A program made the position numbers and the translations under genes. DNA of 64,000 bases, from contig JACKLL010000007.1 of the NCBI GenBank assembly GCA_024235935.1, positions 62,001 through 126,000 on the forward strand. The letters are read 5' to 3'. This document shows, piece after piece, positions 20,856 to 29,041 of the stretch; position 1 is the stretch's first letter; every line of letters begins with the position of its first letter. This DNA comes from Rhodoferax sp. Lineage in GTDB: Bacteria; Pseudomonadota; Gammaproteobacteria; Burkholderiales; Burkholderiaceae_C. The notes beneath the pieces are model-generated. The model was not told where the DNA came from, did no database searches, and saw nothing but the letters and a program-made list of their open reading frames with translations.

Positions 20856-21089
20856 TCATTTCACGCCGGGCGGCGGTCGCATGGCCTTCAACTGGGGCAC
20901 GACTTTGGAGTTGAATCTGCAGATCATATCGGCCAGGTCATTCCATAGTTGTCCTGCGCCACTTCGATTGGCAGATACATCGACGCGTGCCATCAAATTT
21001 TCCGGTGCGCGGGCCTACGCCAACAACTCAGCATCCAGCGTGATGTTGCTCGCCTTTCGAACGGGCAGCTTGGCAGATGTTGTTGTCAT
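20856..21089 (-). pseudogene. Broken CcdA-like antitoxin gene
   Basis: From the ATG at 21089 the minus strand reads 24 residues ending KASNITLDAELLA, which resembles the DNA-binding start of CcdA antitoxins (a form of NVTLDADLVAEARAL). It then meets an in-frame TAG at 21015-21017. The frame reopens with ARAPENL and runs to a TGA at 20856, with weak similarity to the LW..N...I..FN..V CcdA tail. No CcdB toxin is seen downstream; DUF3024 follows instead. The call depends on a short motif and is tentative. Confidence 0.45.
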
Positions 21090-21221
21090 TCCCGCACGCA
21101 TGTTGTTTGTCGGCAGTGATGCGTGGTTTCATGGTGCCACCGATGCGCATGGCAGACAACGCGGCAATGTGTGGTCCATCGGCGCCAGGTCTGCCGTTTC
21201 ACAAACCTTGTCGGCAAGCCC

Positions 21222-21264
21222 TTGCTGCGCCAGTCACCTTCCGATAAACTGCACAGAATTCTGT
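21222..21264 (+). promoter_or_regulatory. Promoter and palindromic operator of the toxin-antitoxin pair
   Basis: A -35-like TTGCTG (21222-21227) and a -10-like TAAACT (21245-21250) are 17 bp apart. Right after them is a perfect 12-bp palindrome, ACAGAATTCTGT (21253-21264), 24 bp before the antitoxin ATG. Antitoxins of this class usually repress their own promoter by binding such palindromes, so this is the probable autoregulatory site. Confidence 0.55.
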
Positions 21265-21288
21265 AATCAAACTAGCAAGGAGCCCACG

Positions 21289-21615
21289 ATGGCCTTTTCA
21301 GCCAGTGATGTGGTGCCATTCACCCAGGCGCGCGCCAAGCTCTCCGAACTCGCCGATCAGGCCAAGGCCGGCGCCGAGAAAATCATCACCAAGAACGGCG
21401 AGAGCTACGTCGCCTTGATCGACGCAGACCGGCTCGACTACTACCACCGGTTGGAGCGCGAGCGCATCCACCTGTTGCTGATCGACGATGCCAGGCGTGG
21501 TCTGGCCGACATCGAGGCAGGCCGCACCTACGCAGCGGATGCGGCCCTCGACCAGATTCAACGGCGCCGGGCCGGCGTTATCGCCGCGGGCAGGCTCACC
21601 AAGAAGCGTGGCTGA
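21289..21615 (+). CDS. Phd/YefM-type antitoxin
   Basis: 108 residues from the ATG at 21289, with an AAGGAG ribosome-binding site. The N-terminal half (VVPFTQARAKLSELADQAKAGAEKIITKNGESYVALID) is the Phd/YefM DNA-binding and dimerisation domain. The C-terminal half should wrap the toxin. It overlaps the toxin gene by 8 bp, the standard antitoxin-first operon. The palindrome just upstream suits autorepression. Confidence 0.9.
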   Translation: MAFSASDVVPFTQARAKLSELADQAKAGAEKIITKNGESYVALIDADRLDYYHRLERERIHLLLIDDARRGLADIEAGRTYAADAALDQIQRRRAGVIAAGRLTKKRG

Positions 21616-21994
21616 GGATATCTTCCGGGTCGAGCTGACCGCGAGTTTCCTGGAACGCCTGGACGCCATCGAGGCGTTCTTTTCGGAAGCGGATGCAGGC
21701 TTTGCGTTTGACAAGCTGATCGCCGAGCTGCGCGCCACGGTGGTCCCCAACCTGGCCCGGTTCCCGCGTATCGGCCGGCGCTACCTCCAGAACCCGCCGC
21801 AATCGGCAGAGGCGCTGGCGCAATTTGCCGCGCTGCCGCAAGGCTCGGCCAAGGCCTTGCGCGAATACCTGCACGGTGACTACCTGATCCTGTATGCGGC
21901 CGTGGATATCGAGCGCACTGTCTACCTGCTGTCCATTCGGCACCATCGCCAGCTGTCGTTTGACTTTGCCCGGCTTTGGCCGGGGTCGACTTGA
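21608..21994 (+). CDS. RelE/ParE-family toxin
   Basis: 128 residues from a GTG at 21608, which overlaps the antitoxin's last codons. The RelE/ParE fold is recognisable: FRVELTASFLERLDAIEAFF, LARFPRIGRRYL and the C-terminal LILYAAVDIERTVYLLSIRHHRQLSFDF. Members either cleave mRNA on the ribosome or poison gyrase; sequence alone does not say which. The length is somewhat more than typical because of a QNPPQSAEALAQFAALPQG insertion. Confidence 0.88.
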   Translation: MAEDIFRVELTASFLERLDAIEAFFSEADAGFAFDKLIAELRATVVPNLARFPRIGRRYLQNPPQSAEALAQFAALPQGSAKALREYLHGDYLILYAAVDIERTVYLLSIRHHRQLSFDFARLWPGST

Positions 21995-22009
21995 CCGCGG
22001 GGAAGAAGC

Positions 22010-22060
22010 AGCAACAGTCGGGGGTCACGCATCTTTTCCACCCACCTCTGTTCGGGCAGC
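22010..22060 (-). other. Possible remnant of a LysR gene 3' end
   Basis: The minus strand encodes QRWVEKMRDPRLL. This closely matches WWVEKLRDPRL at the C-terminus of the intact LysR protein encoded at 24068-24976. At the DNA level about 25 bp (gggtcacgcatcttttccac and flank) differ at three positions from the copy near 24100. It looks like a short gene-tail fragment with no gene attached. Confidence 0.4.
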
Positions 22061-22109
22061 TGATTCGGTCGTGTCCTCCACGATCGCCCGCAGCCGGTGT
22101 GGGGCCCCA

Positions 22110-22160
22110 GGGTCAGTCCCATACTTTGTACTGCGCAGCTACAACATATGGGGCTGACCC
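22110..22160. repeat. Perfect-looking long hairpin with GGGTCAG arms
   Basis: The left arm GGGTCAGTCCCATA (22110-22123) pairs with the right arm TATGGGGCTGACCC (22147-22160). The only imperfection is one G-T-type mismatch, and the loop is 23 nt. Hairpins with GGGGTCAG...CTGACCCC tips are familiar in beta- and gammaproteobacteria as REP-like or MITE-like elements mobilised by IS200-like transposases. No such transposase is present here. It could alternatively act as a terminator for the toxin-antitoxin operon, but there is no T-run. Confidence 0.55.
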
Positions 22161-22220
22161 CAATTCCACGCAGGCGATGTGGTCGCCGTGACTTTCATGC
22201 GCTGCCGGATTGAAGAAACA

Positions 22221-22988
22221 TCAGCCCGGCTTGGCCATCAACTCACCCCGATTCGTTATAAGTTCCCAGACCTGGGGGGCGACCGTTTTGATGTTTGGCA
22301 AGGTCTCGTCCGCGATGGTTATGCTGGGTACGCGCCTGCCGTGATGCTCAACATCCGGGCCGATTCGCCGGAACAAGATGCCGAACCGACCTAGCAGCCT
22401 GACGAGCGCCGGTTCCATGACCGCGTAGCAGTGGCTGATGCCGTGGACCTGCGCCATGCGCATGACGGCGGCAAACAGGCCCAGAGAAATGTGTGGCAAC
22501 ACGCGCCGTTCGTGCTCCTCAAAATACACATCGATGTCGGACGCCACGCCAGCAACGCTTTGGGCCTCACCCAGGCGCCTCTTGAATGCCTTGGAAACGG
22601 CGAAACGCGAAATTTCGCTGAGATGCCTGCGGATCGCCGGATCGTTGACGGGTTCATCCAGCTTGCAGTGCATTTCGATGGGATAAGGCTCATCATCTTG
22701 CGGCAGGATCAGACGCGTGGTGGCAGCATAGGCCCCGGTTCGGCGATGGCGCAGCAAGTAGTGGTCGGAGCGGATGTCGAACTCGTCTTCTTCCCAACGG
22801 ATGATCTGTCCATCTGCGGCCTTGCCAATCTTGCAATCCGCCTCCCGCTCGAATCCGGTCTCCACCACATAGACCTGGTATCGCAGTTGAAACACCTGGG
22901 CCCGCAACGCATCGGTGTCGGCATGAATCAGTTCGAAAAACTGATTGAAGGCGGAGAGCAGGTCTTGTTGCATGGTTGGATTGTTCAA
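22221..22988 (-). CDS. PEP-CTERM/exosortase system-associated acyltransferase
   Basis: 255 residues resembling the N-acyl-amino-acid synthase / AHL-synthase-like family that accompanies exosortase systems: AFNQFFELIHADTDALRAQVFQLRYQVYVVETGFE at the start, YAATTRLILP, LDEPVNDPAIRRHLSEISRFAVSKAF, and ISLGLFAAVMRMA. The SEISRF segment corresponds to the active-site strand of autoinducer synthases. Its exact reaction is not established. No exosortase gene is in the window, though a PEP-CTERM substrate is encoded about 10 kb away at 32739. The upstream flank carries a fragment of a ParE-type gene tail. Confidence 0.85.
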   Translation of the reverse strand: MNNPTMQQDLLSAFNQFFELIHADTDALRAQVFQLRYQVYVVETGFEREADCKIGKAADGQIIRWEEDEFDIRSDHYLLRHRRTGAYAATTRLILPQDDEPYPIEMHCKLDEPVNDPAIRRHLSEISRFAVSKAFKRRLGEAQSVAGVASDIDVYFEEHERRVLPHISLGLFAAVMRMAQVHGISHCYAVMEPALVRLLGRFGILFRRIGPDVEHHGRRVPSITIADETLPNIKTVAPQVWELITNRGELMAKPG

Positions 22989-23030
22989 GCTGCCGTTTGA
23001 TTCTGCCCGACTTTGGCCTGGACCCGCTCG
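22986..23030 (+). other. Fragment resembling the 3' end of a ParE-type gene
   Basis: The plus strand reads KLPFDSARLWPGPA, close to the QLSFDFARLWPGS that ends the intact toxin at 21994, and the DNA is similar over about 40 bp. No toxin body precedes it; the acyltransferase gene occupies that place on the other strand. It probably marks an insertion or recombination junction. Confidence 0.4.
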
Positions 23031-23050
23031 ATCGCGCGGCCTGTTGCCAC

Positions 23051-23704
23051 TCAGGGTCGTGCGCCGGCACGGCGCAGGATGTCGGCGATCGCACGCTGAC
23101 CGCGCTGCTCGGCATGCGCCAGCGGCGTCACGCCCTTGGCATCGGCCAGCTGCAGCTTTGCGCCTTGCGCCACCAGCAGGCGCACGATCTCGGTATGCGC
23201 GGCGCCACCGTCGCCCAGGATGATGGCCTCGAGCAGCGCTGTCCAGCCCAGACGGTTGACGTGGTCGACGTCAATGCCTGTCTTCAACAGCGCGCGTACC
23301 GTTTCGACATGGCCGTGGTGCGCCGCCGGAATCAATGCCGTGCCGCCGTAACGGTTGGTGCTTTTCAGGTCGGCCCCTGCGCCCAGTGTCAGCCGCAGGA
23401 TCTCCAGCCGTCCTTCTGCGCCGGCAAAGAGGAACGGCGAATCCTGCATCTCGTCCTTGGCGTTCACGTCGGCGCCGCGCTGAATCAGCAGCCGGGCCAC
23501 ATCGATGTGGTTCGCATGGGTGGCGGCCAGCAAGGCGGTACGGCGGCGCGCATCGCGCGTGTCCACCGGCACACCCGCATCCAGCAGCCGCCGCAGCGCC
23601 GCCACGTCGCCGGCTTCGGCCTGGCGCACCAGCGCAGGCGTATCGGCACCGGCCCCCACGGGCCATGCCGCGCCACAGGCCAGCAACAAGCTGCGGCGCC
23701 TCAT
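23051..23704 (-). CDS. Secreted ankyrin-repeat protein
   Basis: 217 residues from the ATG at 23704. A signal peptide (MRRRSLLLACGAAWPVGAGA) is followed by about five ankyrin repeats, for example ALRRLLDAGVPVDTRDARRRTALLAATHANHIDVARLLIQ and later TALIPAAHHGHVETVRALLK, with a last one at GVTPLAHAEQRGQRAI. Periplasmic ankyrin proteins of this sort are common in betaproteobacteria and some protect against oxidative stress, but no role can be read here. Its start overlaps the stop of the small upstream gene by an ATGA (23701-23704). Confidence 0.85.
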   Translation of the reverse strand: MRRRSLLLACGAAWPVGAGADTPALVRQAEAGDVAALRRLLDAGVPVDTRDARRRTALLAATHANHIDVARLLIQRGADVNAKDEMQDSPFLFAGAEGRLEILRLTLGAGADLKSTNRYGGTALIPAAHHGHVETVRALLKTGIDVDHVNRLGWTALLEAIILGDGGAAHTEIVRLLVAQGAKLQLADAKGVTPLAHAEQRGQRAIADILRRAGARP

Positions 23705-23946
23705 CGGGGTGGCCCTGCGTCGATCAACGCCTCGCCACAGACCATGCGCGCGATGCCTGCCCCGCCAGCCGCTGCCTCGCACATGCGGCACGGGCGCGCG
23801 GTGGACGCCCGCACGCAGCCCGGCAGGTCGCGCCTGCGCAGTCCGCGCGCCGCATCGGCGGCCAGCGCCGGCGCGGGCAGCCAGGGCCATGCCGCAAGCG
23901 GGCGACCTCGACGATGAAGGTCAGGTGGTCGAGGGCGCTGTCGCAT
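23701..23946 (-). CDS. Small cysteine-containing hypothetical protein
   Basis: 81 residues if translated from the ATG at 23946; the frame stays open to 23982. It has a possible export signal (PLAAWPWLPAPALA) and then a short Cys-containing part (LPGCVRASTARPCRMCEAAAG). I do not recognise a family. The main support is the 4-bp ATGA overlap with the ankyrin gene downstream. A competing frame on the same strand (24131 to 23724) is less plausible. Confidence 0.4.
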   Translation of the reverse strand: MRQRPRPPDLHRRGRPLAAWPWLPAPALAADAARGLRRRDLPGCVRASTARPCRMCEAAAGGAGIARMVCGEALIDAGPPR

Positions 23947-24067
23947 GCCGCCATTCTGCCAACCAGAGGGCCAGCTGACCACCGAACGTTGCGCGCCACG
24001 CGGGTGCCAGACTGAAGCCGTCGGGTCTCGGCGGCGACCAGCACCTGCTGGTGTCGGGGCCGCCCGC

Positions 24068-24976
24068 TCAGAAGTTCAGGTGCAGCAATGGCCGCACCAG
24101 GCGCGGGTCGCGCAGCTTTTCCACCCACCACTGCAGCGCCGGTCCGGCGCGGTGCGAATGCCAGCCCACGTACAGCAGATTGGGTTCGCGCGGGTCTTGC
24201 GTGGCCAGCGCCACCAGCGTGCCTTGGGCCAGATGCTGGCGCACTTTCTCCAGCGGTAACCAGCCGACGCCCAGGCCTGCCACCTGGGCCACGATCTTCG
24301 CCCGCATGCTCGGCATGGCCAGCCGCTCCTGGTGCATCTGCACGCCATAGCTTCGGGCAACGGCCAGTCGAGAGGTATCGGCCACCACCACCGCGCGGTG
24401 CGCGGCAATCGCTTCCATCGAGAGTGGCTGCGCCTCACGCGCCAGCGGGTGCCGCGGCGACACGGCAAACACCCATTCGAGCTGGGCCAATTCAAACCAC
24501 TGCAGATGCGCCATCGCCGGCGGTTCGTTGGTGGCCGCCACCACCAGGTCGGCGCGCTGGTCCAGCAGCGCCTCCCAGGTGCCGCCGAGCACCTCGTGGG
24601 CGAACCGCAGGCGTACGCCGCTGGCCAGCGCGTCGAAGTCGGCCACCAGCGGCAGCAGAGCTTCGATGTTCGCCAGCTCGTCGGTGGCGATGTGCAGCTC
24701 GCTCTCCCAGCCGTGGGCGACCTGCTTGACCCGCTCGGTGAGGCGCTGCGCCTGTGCGTGCAGCTGCGCGCCCTGTTCCACCAGCAGCAGGCCGGCAGGC
24801 GTCAGCGCGATGCGGTAACCGGCCCGGTTGAACAGCAGGGCATCGAGCCGGTCTTCGAGCTGGCGCGCGGCGTAGGACACGGTGGATGCCGCCTTGCCGA
24901 GCCGCTCGGCCGCGCGCGACAGGCTACCAGTGGCACGCACCGCATCCAGTAGCTGCAGATCTTCCAGACTCAACAT
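24068..24976 (-). CDS. LysR-family transcriptional regulator
   Basis: 302 residues. The N-terminal HTH is MLSLEDLQLLDAVRATGSLSRAAERLGKAASTVSYAARQLE, followed by the co-inducer domain. It is divergent from the SDR gene at 25113 across 136 bp, a common pairing in proteobacteria in which the regulator controls the dehydrogenase. The effector is unknown. Part of its 3' end appears to be echoed near 22010-22060. Confidence 0.9.
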   Translation of the reverse strand: MLSLEDLQLLDAVRATGSLSRAAERLGKAASTVSYAARQLEDRLDALLFNRAGYRIALTPAGLLLVEQGAQLHAQAQRLTERVKQVAHGWESELHIATDELANIEALLPLVADFDALASGVRLRFAHEVLGGTWEALLDQRADLVVAATNEPPAMAHLQWFELAQLEWVFAVSPRHPLAREAQPLSMEAIAAHRAVVVADTSRLAVARSYGVQMHQERLAMPSMRAKIVAQVAGLGVGWLPLEKVRQHLAQGTLVALATQDPREPNLLYVGWHSHRAGPALQWWVEKLRDPRLVRPLLHLNF

Positions 24977-25112
24977 GTTCGATTGCTTCGCACGAGTTCG
25001 TCGAGATTATGGCGCCTGTTGGGCCTTCCGTCGCCAGACACTTGCTCCATCAGCCCTTGCAATGAGCTGAAAAGCCCGGAAAGATATCAACGAAACAACC
25101 GAAGGAAACATC

Positions 25113-25862
25113 ATGAACCGCTTTGAAGGAAAGAACATTCTGGTCACCGGTGGCAGCAGTGGCATCGGCGCAGCCGCCGCCATCGCCTTTGCCCGTGAGG
25201 GCGCCCGCGTGGCGATCACCGGCCGCGACGTGGAGGGCCTGGCCCGTGTCAAGGCCGAGCTCGGGCCCGATGCGCTGGCCCTGGTCAGCGAAGCCGGTGA
25301 TGTGGCGGCCCAGACCGCGCTGGTGGCCGAGCTGCAGGCGCAGATGGGCGTGATCGACGGCGTCTTCATCAACGCCGGCGTGGCCAAATTCGGCCCGCTG
25401 GCACAGATCGACGAAGCCCTGTGGGACAGCAGCTTCGACACCAATGTCAAAGGCCCCTACTTCCTGATCCAGCGCCTGGCCGGGCTGATGACACGTGGCG
25501 GGTCCATCGTGCTCAATGGCTCGATCAATGCCCACATCGGCATGCCCAACTCCAGCGTCTACGCCGCCAGCAAGGCCGCGCTGATTTCGCTGGCCAAGAC
25601 CTTGTCGGCCGAGTTGCTGCCCCAGGGCGTGCGCGTGAATGTGGTGAGTCCCGGCCCCGTGACCACACCGCTGTATGGGAAGCTGGGCATGAGCCCGGAG
25701 CAGATGCAGGCCATGGCCACCAGCGTCCAGGCGCAGATTCCGCTGGGCCGTTTCGGCACCCCCGAGGAAATCGCCGCCACGGTGTTGCACCTGGTGTCGA
25801 AGGAATCGGGCTTCATCGTCGGCACGGAGATCATCGCCGACGGCGGCATGAGCCAGATGTGA
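25113..25862 (+). CDS. SDR-family oxidoreductase
   Basis: 249 residues, the classic short-chain dehydrogenase length. It has the Rossmann motif TGGSSGIG (residues 11-18), INAG in place of NNAG, catalytic Ser in LNGSINAH, and YAASK with the Tyr-Lys pair. The C-terminus is GTEIIADGGMSQM. AAGGAAACATC precedes the ATG. GRD after the second strand suggests NADP(H) preference. It is divergent from a LysR gene, which is probably its regulator. The substrate is unknown. Confidence 0.92.
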   Translation: MNRFEGKNILVTGGSSGIGAAAAIAFAREGARVAITGRDVEGLARVKAELGPDALALVSEAGDVAAQTALVAELQAQMGVIDGVFINAGVAKFGPLAQIDEALWDSSFDTNVKGPYFLIQRLAGLMTRGGSIVLNGSINAHIGMPNSSVYAASKAALISLAKTLSAELLPQGVRVNVVSPGPVTTPLYGKLGMSPEQMQAMATSVQAQIPLGRFGTPEEIAATVLHLVSKESGFIVGTEIIADGGMSQM

Positions 25863-26088
25863 GGCAGGTCAAGGGCAGTTCAGTTCGGGTTGACGTGCTT
25901 CACTTCGGCACCGAAGCAAGGCCTTGCCCTCCATGCGCTGGACGACGCGGAACCTGGTGCGGTGGCGCACGAGGTCAAGGACGCTCGGTCCGGACCTGAT
26001 AGCCGGGCATGCTTCTAATTGTTGGGTGTGTGGCGCGCGGTACGATGCCGGGGCACCCGATCGGTGGTGCGTCAGCGGGAGCGTTCAC

Positions 26089-26433
26089 ATGGGTTGGTTT
26101 TCCAAAAGCACGGACGGTTTTTTCCTCAGCACCACCTCGCCTGAAGGCGTGGAACGGTCGCAGTATCTCGGAATCGTGCATGGCGAAGCCATCATCGGCG
26201 CCAATATCTTTCGCGACATGTTTGCCTCGGTGCGCGACGTGGTGGGCGGCCGGGCCGGGGGTTATGAACGTGCGCTCTCCGGTGCGCGCGACGCGGCCAT
26301 GGAGGACCTGATCGAGTCGGCGCGCGAGATGGGCGCCACCGGCGTGATCGGCATCGACTTCGACTATGAAGTTCTGGGCGAAACCAACGGCATGATGATG
26401 GTTGCCGTGAGCGGCACGGCGGTCAGGATTTGA
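26089..26433 (+). CDS. UPF0145/YbjQ-like heavy-metal-binding-domain protein
   Basis: 114 residues from the ATG at 26089, with a GGGAG ribosome-binding site. TTSPEGVERSQYLGIVHGEAIIGANIFRD and GARDAAMEDLIESAREMGATGVIGIDFDYEVLG are typical of the YbjQ/UPF0145 family, small oligomeric cytoplasmic proteins of unclear function. The short N-terminal extension (GWFSKSTDGFF) is a variation on the family. The frame continues upstream to 25924, but without similarity. Confidence 0.85.
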   Translation: MGWFSKSTDGFFLSTTSPEGVERSQYLGIVHGEAIIGANIFRDMFASVRDVVGGRAGGYERALSGARDAAMEDLIESAREMGATGVIGIDFDYEVLGETNGMMMVAVSGTAVRI

Positions 26434-26546
26434 ACCACACACGCGCCACACGAGGGTCAGGCAGGTTTCTGACCGTGCCTCCCCTCCGCTCCCGCCAAGA
26501 CCGGTGCCATACGTGTAGGCGTCACTGACGGACGCAAAGTCGTACA

Positions 26547-26577
<31 letters not shown>

Positions 26578-26597
26578 AGATACGCGTCCGGCGTCGC

Positions 26598-28784
26598 TTA
26601 TCCGGCGACCGTGCCGACGGTGGCGTTCGCATGCGATGGTGCCACGCTCCGGGTCGTCCCTGTCTCGAGCATCTGCTCGAACCCGGCCTGCGGCACCGGC
26701 CGTGAGAACAGATAACCCTGTTGCAACACACAGCCCCGGCCGATCAAAAAGGCCGACTGTTCCTCGGTCTCCACGCCCTCGGCAACCACCTGCAGCCCCA
26801 GCTCGCTGCCCAGGGCGATGATGGCGACTGCCAGCGCACTGTCGCGGCCGCCCCGCGCCACGTCGGTGATGAAAGCGCGGTCGATCTTGAGTTCGTTCAT
26901 CGGCAGCCGCTTGAGGTGGCTCAGCGACGAGTAGCCGGTGCCGAAGTCGTCCAGCGACAGGCCGAAACCCATGGCGCGCAGGCGGTCCAGCATGACGGTC
27001 GCGGCGGCCACGTCGTGCAACACCATGGTCTCGGTCAGCTCCAGCATCAGGCAGGACGGGTGCAGGCGGTAAAGCCGCATCAGGCCATCGAGCTTGTCCG
27101 GCAAGCTGGCATCGGCAAGGCTGGACGCGGGCAGATTGACCGACAGCGGCAATGCCGGCAGGCCCAGATCCGACCAGCGGCGCAGGCTTTTGCAGGCGTC
27201 GTCCAGTACCCAGTCTGTCAGCGGCGCGATCAGCCCGCTCTCCTCGGCCAGTGCGATGAAGCCGGCCGGTTGAATCAGTCCGCGCCGCGGATGCTGCCAG
27301 CGCACCAGCGCTTCGGCGCCGACGAGGCCGGCACTGACTGCGTCCACCTTGGGCTGGTAATGCAGGCACAGCTGCCCGGTCTGTATGGCCTGGCGCAACT
27401 CGGTTTCGAGCAGCACACGATCCCTGGCCCGGACGTTGAGCGCCTCGTCGAAGAACTGGTGCTGCGCCCCACCTGCCTCCACGGCAACCCGTACCGCCTG
27501 TTCGGCACAACGGGACAGGCCAACCATGTCCTTGGCATCGCCGGGAAACAAGGCAATGCCGATGCTGGCCGTCAACACCATCGACTGCGCGTCGACGACG
27601 ATGGGCTGCGCCACGGCTGCAATCAGGCGCTGCGCGACTATGGACGCACGTTCCTGGTTGTCGAGGTCGACGACGAGGATCGAGAAGGCGTTGTCGCCGA
27701 GCCGCGCCACTGCGCCCGCCTCATGCACGAATGTAGCTCTGCCACGTTGCTCGTACGCCATCGGGGAGCGGCTGATGCCCTCATCGGCCTGCAGGCGTTC
27801 CTGCCCCAGCGGGTCGACCGCGGCCAGGTCGCCGCCGCGGATGCACGCGCGCAGTCGCTGTGCGATTGCGGCCAGCACCATGTCGCCCTGCACGCGGCCA
27901 AACGCATCGTGGACACCTCTGAGGCGATCGATCTCGATATGCAGCACCGCGCACCCGACGCCCCCGCGCCGGGAACGCTCGAGCGCAGGCGCTGCCAACT
28001 CGGCAAACAGGCGGCGGTTGGGCAGGCCCGTGACCTCGTCGTAATGCGCCAGCCGCAGCGCCCGCTGCTCGGCCGCGACGCGCGAGTCGTCCAGCTCGAC
28101 GCGCGCCATGAATTCCTTGCGCAGAACAAACTCGCGCCACCAGCCGATGCCGGCCGCGAGGATGAAGACCGTGACCACGTGATACGTCCAGTAAGCCGCA
28201 TGCTGGGTCGACAGGCCGGCATGCACCCACACCGCGTACAGGAAGGCCGCCATGATGGCGATGCCGGACACCAGCGCGTAGCGGAATTGCACCCCCAGGA
28301 TGACGAAGCAGTAGAACTGCAGGAAGGTGAAGTTGAGTACGCCGACCCAGCTCTTCAGGCCGGCGCCGCCCTCGTCGTCGATGCGCACCAGGATGTCGAT
28401 CAGGCACATGGCCACGATGACGATGAAGCTGGCCATCACCGGTTGCCAATGTCTGCGTGCCCTGGGCAGCAGCGAATAACCCAGACCTGCCAGCAGCACC
28501 GGCACCGCCACCGTCAGGCGCAGCAGGTTGGCAGGCCCGTTGGCGTGGGCGATGCGGTCGATCAGGTAGTCGCCCCCGACCAGCACCATGCCCAGCAGCA
28601 GGCTCACCTGCGCGTAGCGGAGGTAAAAGGCGACATAGTGCTTGATGAAGCGCAGTTCGAAGGCCGCGTCGGAAAAGCGCAGCAGCAGCCGCAATGGCAG
28701 GTCGGCCGCAATGCCAACGCCGTGGGTATCGAGAGTGTCGGGGGTCTTGGTTTGGGAGGCGCGCATCAGGTCGAGGGCAGGCAC
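26598..28784 (-). CDS. Membrane GGDEF-EAL protein with degenerate GGDEF (probable c-di-GMP phosphodiesterase)
   Basis: 728 residues. About six membrane helices (residues of about 50-235) precede a GGDEF-like domain whose signature reads GDNAF (near residue 361), so it is unlikely to make c-di-GMP. A stretch of about 35 residues (VDPLGQERLQADEGISRSPM onward) is inserted just before it. The EAL domain looks active: EALVRW (near 491), LELTETM, DDFGTGYSS, KIDRAFI, EGVET and QGYLFSRP. The protein therefore probably breaks down c-di-GMP, with the degenerate domain possibly sensing GTP. An ATG at 28766 is an alternative start. It is a second, differently built c-di-GMP protein beside the one at 669. 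Confidence 0.92.
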   Translation of the reverse strand: MPALDLMRASQTKTPDTLDTHGVGIAADLPLRLLLRFSDAAFELRFIKHYVAFYLRYAQVSLLLGMVLVGGDYLIDRIAHANGPANLLRLTVAVPVLLAGLGYSLLPRARRHWQPVMASFIVIVAMCLIDILVRIDDEGGAGLKSWVGVLNFTFLQFYCFVILGVQFRYALVSGIAIMAAFLYAVWVHAGLSTQHAAYWTYHVVTVFILAAGIGWWREFVLRKEFMARVELDDSRVAAEQRALRLAHYDEVTGLPNRRLFAELAAPALERSRRGGVGCAVLHIEIDRLRGVHDAFGRVQGDMVLAAIAQRLRACIRGGDLAAVDPLGQERLQADEGISRSPMAYEQRGRATFVHEAGAVARLGDNAFSILVVDLDNQERASIVAQRLIAAVAQPIVVDAQSMVLTASIGIALFPGDAKDMVGLSRCAEQAVRVAVEAGGAQHQFFDEALNVRARDRVLLETELRQAIQTGQLCLHYQPKVDAVSAGLVGAEALVRWQHPRRGLIQPAGFIALAEESGLIAPLTDWVLDDACKSLRRWSDLGLPALPLSVNLPASSLADASLPDKLDGLMRLYRLHPSCLMLELTETMVLHDVAAATVMLDRLRAMGFGLSLDDFGTGYSSLSHLKRLPMNELKIDRAFITDVARGGRDSALAVAIIALGSELGLQVVAEGVETEEQSAFLIGRGCVLQQGYLFSRPVPQAGFEQMLETGTTRSVAPSHANATVGTVAG

Positions 28785-29041
28785 GGCCGGGTGGAAATGG
28801 GCATGGCGGGCGCACGGGTATTCATTGGATCAACTATAGGCAACCGGCATCGATTGCGGTATCGGGTCATGACCCGAGTCGGACCGGAAATAGACCTGAG
28901 CGTCATCCCCAACCCGCCCCCACTGCCCGCAAGCCACGCTGCCCAGGAAAGCGAGTCGGTGTCGGGCCCTGACCTGCCAACCGGCGCCCAAGAAGCGTTC
29001 GTCATGTCGGCTGCCGATAATCAGGCCCTTTCGGTCAGACC

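Noticed and set aside
26455..26474. Short hairpin GGTCAG-N8-CTGACC after the UPF0145 gene, considered as a terminator
   Set aside because: The stem is only 6 bp and no T-run follows, so it is too weak to call.
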